64,000 nucleotides of DNA from NCBI GenBank assembly GCA_037501455.1, contig CM074857.1, positions 123,057,501-123,121,500 on the forward strand. Direction: 5' to 3'. Shown here in pieces: positions 22,860 to 31,283 of the stretch. This DNA comes from Lantana camara (Eukaryota; Streptophyta; Magnoliopsida; Lamiales; Verbenaceae). The position numbers were made by a program, and so were the translations under genes. Position 1 is the first letter of the stretch, and every line of letters begins with the position of its first letter. The notes below the pieces were generated by a model. The model saw nothing but the letters and a program-made list of their open reading frames with translations. It was not told the DNA's origin and ran no database searches.

Positions 22860-23338
22860 CTTTGCTTGCTCAAATTTCTTGTTATTTTTCGGTAAAATAT
22901 GAGTCCAATACCAGTTAAATATTTCTTGATGTGGATGCCAATTTAGATTGCAGTTGATCACGTATGTTGCTGAGGCATATATATGCTATCTTATGATTTA
23001 CATTGAACTTATTAATATTCTGCAACTCACGATTTTATAGTTCATTTATTTGAATTCTAATCTGATCAAATTAAGTAGGTGAATTAATTTGATTTGTCTT
23101 ATGTTAAATTGATGATCAAACGTTTTCTTAAAATAATAAAAAAATATTCTCAAAATTTGCTTTTTTTTTTTTTAATATTATCTGACGTACATGGTACGAG
23201 TATTGAAGGTAAGCCAATTGAATTTGGGGTTTTTTAAAGTGTTCCGACGGGTTCGTGATGGGATATCCATCAAACTATATAGTTGGTTTTTTCACTAATA
23301 TTTAGATGAGAGTCTCGTCGGAAAAATGCAATTGTATT
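22860..23338. other. Peptide-gene 3' region and CACTA-like scrap
   Basis: 22860-23030 is the family 3' region. 23220-23340 has GTTCCGACGGG and CTCGTCGGAAAA motifs like CACTA subterminal DNA. The whole stretch has a diverged copy at about 35968-36490. Confidence 0.65.
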
Positions 23339-23389
23339 TTAATTTAAATGATTTTTTTTTTTTTGGGTGGGAGGGAGGTGCCTCAAGCA

Positions 23390-24597
23390 TCCTCCTTCAG
23401 TAAATTCTCCAAGTTGCTGGGCGCCTCATCCCAGATTCTAATTTCAGTGGACAGATTGTGCGCCATTCTGGCGAGATTGTCGATAAAACGATTTCCTTTG
23501 CGCCTTATATGATTCAACTTGATGTTTCAGGGCTTCTTGATAAAGTTGTGATAGTCCGCAATAATGTTTCCCCAAGGGTGATCCGTCGAAACTCCATCCT
23601 GAATCATAGTCAAACCACCAAAGAGTTAATCCCCACCTCAATGCAGGGGAACCTACGTTCCCAGGTTATCCGTAAACCTTCCCGAAGGCCTAGCAGCTCC
23701 GCAGAAGTTATAGACATATTTCTCAACTTCTTAGCAAATTAATCCAACAACCCACTGCCCAGAGTCATCTCTGAGGAGCCCACCTACAGCAGCCGCGTTG
23801 TTTGTCTCATAAAAACTTCCATCAGTATTGAGTTTAACCCAATTATGAACCGGACACTTCCAAACCATCTTCTCAACATTTCCCTTATCCAAAGCACTGT
23901 TGCGCTGCATCTTCCCCCCAATATCAGAAGCAAGATCTTTAATTCTCATCACAGTGGTCTTGTATTGTTCATCTTTTCCTAGGAAAACCTTAGTGTTCCG
24001 CGCTTTCCAAATGCACCAAATACTCGCCAAAGCAACGTTTTCCAGTTCATATATAAAAGGTAGAATAATGTTGTCAAACGTACTTTTCTTCAATAACGTG
24101 AAACAGTTTTCCTGGACAGTATCCTTGAACTTAAGCCACTGGGTGAGGGTCATGAGAACTGGACAGTATCCTTGAACTTAAGGCACTCGATGGGGGTCAC
24201 GAGAAACTCCCAAACTCGTGTTGCATGTCTACAATCAAAGAGAAGGTGTTGAACGTCTTCCCGAGCACTGTTATATCAGCTATAAATGTCCATTTGAGAG
24301 AGATGTCGATCCATACGCATTACGCAGGGGATTAGTGATAACTTTGTTATGTTGACAAAGCCAAACAAAACACCTAATTTTCTCTGGACAATTGAGCTTC
24401 CAAATCCAAAGCCAATTAGAGCTATCATCCAACTGATTTTCCTCTTGTGTCAGGACTTTATAAGCTGAGCTGCTAGTAAACTCTCCCTTGGAAGTTTTAG
24501 TCCAGATTCTTCTATCAAGTTTATCGGGAGACAGAGGGATGGGCACAGATTTAATTCCTTCCAGAACATCATGTGGAATGCTAGTATTCTGTCTCAA
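23390..24597 (-). pseudogene. LINE ORF2 end: RT zinc-binding region and RNase H
   Basis: From 24597 downward: RRIWTKTSKGEFTSSSAYKV and WLWIWKLNCPEKIRCFVWL, the zf-RVT region of plant L1-type elements and RT-like proteins. 24153-23731 then has IWCIWKARNTKVF, WVKLNTDGSFYETNNAAAVG and GGLLRDDSGQWV, the RNase H fold with the first catalytic Asp. The rest, to about 23390, is frameshifted but recognisable (FIDNLARMAHNLS and EAPSNLENLLKEDA). Several frame breaks make it a pseudogene. Confidence 0.85.
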
Positions 24598-24599
24598 AA

Positions 24600-25603
24600 T
24601 TGGGGTGGGGTGAATTGTTCCTTTTCAAATTCAATTGCTCGTGCAATGATCTGCAACTTTGCTTTGAAGCTCAAATCACATAGTAGGATCAAATCAGCTC
24701 ATAAGCTCATGTTTAGAGCTTGACAATCACAATTTGTGAAATCCAAGTACAGAGCAGATTTCAACTTTGTTACCAGGCTTAATACTCGAGCCAATCAAAG
24801 GAAGCACAATATATTCACTTCAAGGGCTCAGCTTTGAGTTCTGACAAGATCAGTTAATGCACACTAGATAGAGAGCAGGATCAGCAGCCTTGTACAAATA
24901 CAAGTATTAACCACATGTAAAATACAAGCTAAAGAGATTAACCCTCTACCTAAGGTACCAAACTTAGGATTTCGAAAGCGCAGCTTTATAAAATCAGAAG
25001 TTACAAAGGAGCAAAACAGTTCTATACAACAGAGTGGTACAAATTGAACCGGGACTCCCAAGCTTTACTCACTAAACTACCCACCAGAGCATTAACACAC
25101 ACAACTCTAAAGGTGTACAAAAAGTAGTAGCAAGAAGGGAGCTTGTAAAAAAGGAATCACTTCAAATGTTGTAGCTTGAGTTGATCATATAGAGAGCTCC
25201 ATATAGCTGTTGCTTTTCAAATTTGAACTCAATCTTGGTGGAGTTTCCCAGGCCACTATTCCAACAGCTCTATTTTGTTTGAGTTGACTTCAACATCCAA
25301 CAGCTATTTTTCTTACAGTTGGTCCAAAATGATAAGATTATCCTTGTTGTTTTACTCCTGCAAAATCAATGTTAGAGTAATAATATATGCATGTTGTTTT
25401 ATGAGTGTGAGATTTCATTTGTTCCGCCATGGTTCCAAGGGATTCAACATGTACTTTTTGTCAACTCATTCAAAATAGGATTTCAAAAACTAACAATAAT
25501 CTTGAAGGTTAATGGGCCCCTCAAGACACTCACTAAGCTTCTTGCTGTTCATCCACCTATTAAACCAAAGAAAAATACGACGACCATTACCGATTCTCCA
25601 GCC
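24600..25603. other. Unidentified 1 kb inside the LINE insertion
   Basis: No convincing ORF on either strand. On the minus strand it ends in a GGAACAATTCACCCC stretch that resembles the tail of some plant LTRs, but I could not find matching TG/CA ends with a target duplication. Its origin is unresolved. Confidence 0.45.
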
Positions 25604-25617
25604 TTAATTTAAATGAT

Positions 25618-26000
25618 GTTCCGACTGGAAAACCAAGCCTTTTGGGACTGGGGAGCTCCTGTTAGACTTCATCGATTTTGATCATTTTTTACGATAATCC
25701 GACGGGCTGTACCGTCGGAATTCCGATAGATTTTGAGTGTTATGTTTATTGATCGTAGAGAAAATTGCTGATGCCAGCATAATCACGCCAAAGTTGTAAC
25801 TAGTTGTATATATTTAGCAACCACAAAATGGTACACGGTGGTTTGGCGTATTTGTCAACATCAGAAGTAAGTTTATTTATCAGAAGTTTGCATTTGTGTT
25901 TCTAGATACTCAGTTACTTTTGATATAAAAAATCTTATACTTTTATAGAGAGTGTTTATAAATTCGAATAATTAATAAAACATCCATAATATGTCCCAAT
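25618..26000. other. Intergenic DNA, CACTA-like scrap and duplicated segment
   Basis: 25618-25735 continues the CACTA-like sequence interrupted by the LINE (ACCGTCGGAATTCCGATAG). 25780-25950 matches 36600-36760. No gene. Confidence 0.6.
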
Positions 26001-26850
26001 ACTTTTCCTAAACCCCTCAATTGATTTTTTCTATGTTTTAAGGATCAATTATTCATGAAAGTTTTCCTAACCCCCCCTCCCCCCCAACGTAAAAAAACTA
26101 AAATGTCCTTAATAAAATATGTAAAATTACCCCATGCCCCTTTTTTCTTCCTCCCTTTTTTTTTTTTTTTTCCTTTTCTTCTTCCTGCGTTTTCTATTGA
26201 AAACGCAGGTTTTCCGGCGGTGGCGGTGGCACCGTCTCCGGCCACTTTCCGGAGACGGGATCTACGTGTTTTAACTCATTTTCACGATGCGACTTCATTG
26301 GTGGCAACCACGTCTTATGAAAATGGCCGGAGAAGGCCGCGGAGAGGTCGACCGAAACCTGCAAATTTTCAATAGAAAATGGGAAATTGGTCTCTCCTTT
26401 TCGGTGATATTTTTCGACGTTTTTTGTGTGGATCTTGAAGATCTCGACATGAAGAAACCATTGTAAGTGAGGAATCGATTTTCGTTAAGCGGTTTGGGAG
26501 TTTTGGATATTTTTTTTAGATCTAAAATTCTTAGATCTGAAATTGGGGACAAATGACTTCGAATTTTGAAAAGCTAATCGAAGATATGGAACGAGGACGA
26601 GGAGTACGTTCCTGGTGAATTTTTCGGGAATTTTTGGACCACCTGGTGGCGGCGGCGCTCCGGCGAGCTTCAATGATGAAGGAGATGATGAAGAAGATGT
26701 GGTATGGAGGAAGCAAAAATGGTGTGAAAAAAATAAAAAAATGAGGACAAAATAGATTTTTTAGCTGATTAGGGGGTTTAGGAAAAATATATTGTATATT
26801 GGGGATGTTAAATGTATAAATTTTGAATTGAGGGGTTTAGGATAAATAAT
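26001..26850. mobile_element. Candidate DNA transposon with imperfect long inverted ends
   Basis: CCTAAACCCCTCAATT at about 26008-26023 is inverted at 26826-26841. The inner strings (TTTTCCTAACCCCCC on the left, GGGGGTTTAGGAAAAA on the right) are also in inverted order, giving ends of about 70 bp. The interior contains a gene-like GC-rich stretch (26200-26680) with no identifiable product. Long inverted ends plus a captured segment would fit a Mutator-like element, but I could not confirm a 9-bp target duplication. Confidence 0.5.
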
Positions 26851-27356
26851 AAGGATTGTTAGTCCTTATATTTAAGTGTCCCTTATAAATTCAAAAAATA
26901 AGTGATTATGGGATAAATATTTATTTTCATCAAATTTTTGAGTATTTGAAAAACCAACTTCGATTTATTTTAAGCACCCTAAGATATGTGAATTTAGAAG
27001 CACCCCAAGACATACACCTTTGTATGCTTCTAGATTTTTCTCAAAATTACATATTAGCCAAAAAAAAAAAAAAAAACACAACACACATGCTATTGGTGAA
27101 ATGCATAAATAAGCAAAATTAAACCATCAACTCATAATGTGATGTGTAAAAAAAAAAAAAAAATTGCCCTTGATTGAAACTCATAAAACAGCTAGGTGCA
27201 GCCCATTAACACCTCATTAATATCATATCTTAAACGCAAATTCCAAAAGACAATTCAAGAATATAATTGATACTAGATTGTCCATGCATTCCCATAAATC
27301 AATATGAATTAAATACATAAATTAACCCAAAAAATTTATTGTACAAAGTCTCGTAA
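26851..27356. other. AT-rich upstream region of the second His-rich gene
   Basis: 27075-27165 carries the AAATGCATAAATAAGCAA segment shared with 8000-8050 and 36810-36860. 27176-27356 closely matches the promoter of the 9240 gene. No separate gene. Confidence 0.65.
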
Positions 27357-27367
27357 CTATAAAATGG
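27357..27367 (+). promoter_or_regulatory. TATA box of the second His-rich peptide gene
   Basis: CTATAAAATGG, 66 bp upstream of the ATG, in a promoter with only scattered differences from that of the 9240 gene. Confidence 0.85.
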
Positions 27368-27422
27368 CATAGCCTCATACAACATTTTTGCACGAACAAA
27401 CTAAAATATCAAACTCAAAAAG

Positions 27423-27722
27423 ATGTCTCGTTTGTACATCATTTTCTTCCTTCTTGGTCTCTTAGTTCTTACCTTATCTCCCTCTTTCATTTATAGTGTT
27501 GAAGATGACTCATTCAATGAAAATGATAGAATCTTAGAAGAAGAGGAGGGCATGTGGACGATTGAATCGCTCAAGCGCCACCACGGCCGCCACCACCAAC
27601 ACCATGCTCCAGCTCCCCACCACCATCGCCACCACCACGGCCACCCCCATGGCCACGGTGGTCACCGCCATGCTCCCTCTCCTCACCATCACCCCGGTGC
27701 TGCCACACCGATTGGATTGTGA
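27423..27722 (+). CDS. Small secreted histidine-rich peptide, 99 aa (copy 2)
   Basis: Closest paralogue of the 9240 gene. The signal peptide (MSRLYIIFFLLGLLVLTLSP), acidic linker (RILEEEEGMWTIESLKR) and tail (GHGGHRHAPSPHHH...PIGL) are almost unchanged. The central repeat is 18 residues shorter, with one APAP instead of two and 20 His in the last 47 residues by my count. The length change in a CAC/CAT repeat fits slippage or unequal exchange. Single exon; promoter and 3' region are conserved. The intact frame despite heavy repeat turnover suggests it is, or was recently, under selection. Function unknown. Confidence 0.87.
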   Translation: MSRLYIIFFLLGLLVLTLSPSFIYSVEDDSFNENDRILEEEEGMWTIESLKRHHGRHHQHHAPAPHHHRHHHGHPHGHGGHRHAPSPHHHPGAATPIGL

Positions 27723-28254
27723 TTTTGCTTGCTCAATTTTCTTGTTATTTCTTTAGTAAAATATTAGTTCAGTAGCATTTACTAAGTCTTGATGTGGATG
27801 TAGCAATTTGTATTGCAGCTGATCATGAATCTTGATGTATGTTGCTCAGACATATATATGCTATCTTATGAATTACATTGAACTTTATTAATATTCTGCA
27901 CCTCATGAATTAATTTATTTTGCCTTGTCTTATATTTAATATCATATATATAACCGATTCAAAAAAAAATTCTAATATAAATTCAATTCAATTGAAATTC
28001 AATCAATCATATGAATAAATATATTAAATTTATTACTTAATTGATTACTTTATTTAAAATTTATACTAACCGCACGCACGATTAATGTAACATACTTACT
28101 CTTTACCTTCTTATACTGATTTGGACGATCCAAATTCGAATTAGAATGATTTCTGATGCTACAAGTTGATGCTCATACTACTACTTAAAATTAAATAAGA
28201 AAAAGTAATTTCTCTATGGGGCAATTTTCAAAAACTCCCCATAGGTTGAAAAAA
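27723..28254. other. 3' region and intergenic DNA
   Basis: 27723-27930 is the conserved family 3' region. The rest is AT-rich with no gene. Confidence 0.65.
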
Positions 28255-28583
28255 TTTTAGTTTGTTCCCCAGGTCTAAAAATATTTTAGTTCACTCGCCA
28301 ATTGACATGCATAATTTGAGTTTACTTCCCAATTTTGGGGGTAGATACCACATATGGCGGAAAATATACACCATATGACGATTTAGGTACACGATTCTTG
28401 AGTTTAATTAGACCTCAAGAATCGGGGAGTAAACTCAAGAATCGTGCACCTAAATCGTCATATGATGTATATTTTTCGCCATATGTGGTATCTACTCCCA
28501 AAATTGGGGAGTAAACTCAAATTATGCATGTCAATTGGGGAGTGAACTAAAATTTTTTTAAATCTGGGGAGTAAACTAAAAAT
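28255..28583. repeat. Long near-perfect palindrome (foldback/MITE-like)
   Basis: Two arms of about 150 bp (28255-28405 and 28432-28583) are inverted copies with few mismatches, separated by a loop of about 26 bp. Both arms hold repeated (G)GGGAGTAAACT(C/A)AA phrases, TTGACATGCATAATTTGAG and ACCACATATGGCG. A transcript would fold into one long hairpin, a possible source of small RNAs. No clear target duplication found. Confidence 0.85.
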
Positions 28584-28770
28584 TGACTACACAATTGATA
28601 TCATGATCGTCGGGTTTCTTGAGAACACGATCACTCCGACGCACCATCGCTGATCCAACCTCTTCTTCTTCCCTTGCTAACCCGGCGTCCCCTTCTTCGC
28701 TCACAGGCGGCTGATCACCATCCGTATCATAAGCCACCAAAACAACCGATTCCCTGGACTCAAACGCCAT
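28576..28770 (-). pseudogene. Small unidentified retroelement-like coding scrap
   Basis: Minus-strand frame of 64 codons with an acidic stretch then VRRSDRVLKKP, resembling the linker found before RT in retroelement proteins. It lies head-to-head with an RNase H scrap at 28828. Too short to assign. Confidence 0.35.
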
Positions 28771-28827
28771 CGGGTGGGTTAAGTTAATACAGATGGTAGC
28801 TAGTTTGGGGCGACGGGAACAGCTTCC

Positions 28828-29121
28828 GTGGGGGGTGTGATCAGGGATGATAATGGCGTTCGGGTCACGGGTTTTGCTATGAAAGTGGATGCTGCGGATA
28901 TTCTCACAACAGAGCTTCTAGGCTTGAGGGAAGACTTCAAAATCGCTTGGGCACGGCAGTTCGAAAGGATTGAAGTGGAATGCGAGTCCCTTATGGTGGT
29001 TAACTTGATCAATGAAGGAGTGATTGAGATTCACCCCATGGGTCATGTCATGGCGGACTGCCGCATGCTTATTCATAAACCTTGGGAAATTAAAAAAATA
29101 AATTATCTACTCAACACTTAA
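28828..29121 (+). pseudogene. RNase H-like fragment of LINE type
   Basis: GGVIRDDNGVRVTGFAMKV, then TELLGLREDFKIAWARQFER and VECESLMVVNLINEG, match the RVT_3-type RNase H domain seen at the 3' end of plant L1 elements, including the minus-strand copy at 24153 (GGLLRDDSGQWVVG, AELLGLREGLRITWERRF). The leading catalytic TDGS strand is missing and no RT precedes it. Confidence 0.75.
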
Positions 29122-29648
29122 TTCCTCTCTTACTCTCTTTTTATTTTATCTAATTTTTGTTCAAGCTATTATGATTGTTATTTTATTATGCATATTTTAA
29201 TATTTGCTTTGCAGACCCTTTTCCCGTTAATAATCGTTGTTGTAGGTCATTTTTTTTTTAAATAATTATTTTCACAAGTACTCAAATCCTAACAGTTCAA
29301 AGTTCCAATATTTTCGACAAGTATTTTGGTAGTGTGGGTATGAAAAACCTAACTCAAATATAAACTTATTTTTTTTATATGATGCATTGATTTACGGTAG
29401 ACCGGTTAATTTATGTTGATTTAATTGGGAGTGAACTAGATTGTTTGTTGATTCAATTGCTCTCCTAGTTCTTACCTTATCTCCCTCTTTCATTCATAGA
29501 GTAGAAGACGACACAACCAATAAAAATGATAGAATCCTAGAGGAAGAGGAGGGAATGTGGACTATTGAATCACTCAAGCGCCACCACCACCACCGCACCA
29601 CCACCATGCTCAAGCTCCCCACCACCATCATCACCACGGCCGCCGTGC

Positions 29649-30398
29649 TTGTTGGACATATGCATTGATACTTTCAATTAAGCTAATGGAGGTTTATTGG
29701 AAATATCAAAGAGGCATATGAAAAGGTGTTTGGGAAAACTAAACCTGTCCCACATTGGATTAATAACTAAGTGTGGTCAACTATATAAGTTAAGACACTA
29801 AGTGGGTTATTAATTCAATAAGTGTGAGGTGGACTGATGGGCTCACACGCGGTGCGGTGCACCGCACCGCCCGCGCGCGCGCACGGGCACGGGCCGGGGG
29901 CTGGGCATGGGCGAATGTGGCGCACGTGCGCATCGTCACTAGGAGCCTCGCCTCCGAGCCCAGAGCCTATCTTTTGGGCCAAATTCATTCAGAATTAACC
30001 CTAAATCAGTCCAATAAATCAAATGTGACTGTTGATTGGCCAATGTAACTGAAGGGTCAAGGAGTCTTAAACCCCAAATTAACTCAGGGGCCACTAACAT
30101 CCCATTGATGCTGAATTAATTCTCCAACAGCCATAATTTGATTTAATCCGTTTTTGTAACACCTGAACTCTATATATACAATCCTTAAGCTGAAAAGAAA
30201 CACAACACATTCATCTGATTTCTTCTGCAGTGCTAGTACACGAAATCAATCATTTTCCCAGAAATTAGCTTGACATATATCCTGGAAGTGTATCACCTGA
30301 AACCTTTAGCACACTTCCCAGAAAGCTAGGGGCGATAGAAACTTTAAGGACAGGGATTACCCGTGTCTAGCTTCTATTTTTGCCCAGATTTCTCAACA
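29649..30398 (+). repeat. 5' LTR of copia-3
   Basis: 750 bp. Contains the 22-bp palindrome at 29849-29870 (GCGGTGCGGTG and its inverse), a GC-rich GGGCAC region, a G-box CACGTG at 29923-29928 and a TATA box CTATATATACA near 30170-30180. Confidence 0.95.
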
Positions 30399-30414
30399 AT
30401 CTTAAAGTTTCTAT
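30335..30414 (+). other. Self-complementary pair at the primer-site position of copia-3
   Basis: ATAGAAACTTTAAG (30335-30348, inside the LTR) is perfectly complementary to CTTAAAGTTTCTAT (30401-30414), which begins 2 nt after the LTR end where the primer binding site should be. The spacer is 52 nt. The TGGTATCAGAGC site present in the other copia elements is absent here. Confidence 0.8.
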
Positions 30415-30422
30415 TCGTAGGA

Positions 30423-31283
30423 ATGGAGTCTGAATCCTTCAGAATCATGAACCAGCAAAAGCTAGACCGTTTCGATGGCAACAACTTCAGCCGCTGGCAG
30501 GACAAGATGAAATTCCTGCTTACTGTCCTTAAGCTTGCCTATGTTCTGGATCCCAGTCTGCCGCCAATTCCAGAAGATCCTCCTGCTCCCCAGCAGCCTG
30601 TTGATTTGGATCCACCAACCACTACAGCAGGTGTTGCTCCTCCTGCCAATCCAACTACAGCAGGCGGTGCTCCTCCTGCAAGTACTGCAGCCGCAGGTCC
30701 CTCCCAGAATGCCTTGCAGATCCATCAAGAGATAGTACAGACACTTCAGCAACAACGAAAGAAAAGAGCTGAAGATGAAGAGTTGGCTCGTGGCCACATC
30801 CTCAACACTCTTTCTGACAGATTATATGATCTGTACACAAACGTCAAATCACCTAGAGAGCTTTGGGAGGCGCTGGAATACAAGTATAAGGCTGAGGAAG
30901 AAGGTACTAACAAATACTTAGTATCTAAATACCTCGATTTCAAAATGGTTGATAATAAACCAATCCTGGAGCAAGTGCATGAGCTCCAAGTAATTGTCAA
31001 CAAACTACGGATAGTGAAAATTGTCCTTCCAGAAGCCTTCCAGATAGGAGCTTTAATTTCAAAGCTCCCTCCTACCTGGAAAGATTATGCAAAGAGATTG
31101 ATGCATAAATCTGAGGATATGTCCTTGGAACAAATTCAGAAACATCTGCGTATTGAAGAGGAGGCTCAGAAACGCGATGGCAAGAATTTGGTTCAAGGAC
31201 AATCCAGTGTGAATTACGTTGAGGCTGGAAGTTCTAAAAAGAAGCCTTTCGGGGTTAAAAAGAATCAAGGACAATTTAAGTAA
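30423..31283 (+). CDS. copia-3 gag (capsid part)
   Basis: I chose ATG 30423 (MESESFRIMNQQKLDRFDGN) because it lies after the LTR and at the conserved gag N-terminus; the frame is open further back, into the LTR. Residues 10-45 match the copia gag start (RFDGNNFSRWQDKMKFLL). A Pro/Ala-rich insert follows, then the UBN2-type capsid helices (LSDRLYDLYTNVKSPRELWE, YLVSKYLDFKM, IVLPEAFQIGALISKLP). The frame ends at TAA 31281-31283, before the zinc knuckle, which lies in the same frame downstream. Gag packages element RNA in cytoplasmic particles. Confidence 0.9.
   Translation: MESESFRIMNQQKLDRFDGNNFSRWQDKMKFLLTVLKLAYVLDPSLPPIPEDPPAPQQPVDLDPPTTTAGVAPPANPTTAGGAPPASTAAAGPSQNALQIHQEIVQTLQQQRKKRAEDEELARGHILNTLSDRLYDLYTNVKSPRELWEALEYKYKAEEEGTNKYLVSKYLDFKMVDNKPILEQVHELQVIVNKLRIVKIVLPEAFQIGALISKLPPTWKDYAKRLMHKSEDMSLEQIQKHLRIEEEAQKRDGKNLVQGQSSVNYVEAGSSKKKPFGVKKNQGQFK

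Larger units (their letters stand above)
23353..25603 (-). mobile_element. 5'-truncated LINE (L1 type) or LINE-containing insertion
   Basis: A T-run at 23352-23364 is the poly(A) tail of a minus-strand insert. The 14-bp string TTAATTTAAATGAT occurs at 23339-23352 and again at 25604-25617, fitting a LINE target duplication. The paralogous region at about 36490 lacks the insert. Coding similarity covers only 23390-24597. The remaining 1 kb (24600-25603) is unidentified and may be a nested LTR-like piece or chimeric cDNA. Confidence 0.8.

Noticed and set aside
29824..30048. Arg/Ala-rich 74-codon frame in the copia-3 LTR
   Set aside because: Comes from the GC-rich GCGCGCGCAC segment; the 3' LTR copy is altered by slippage.
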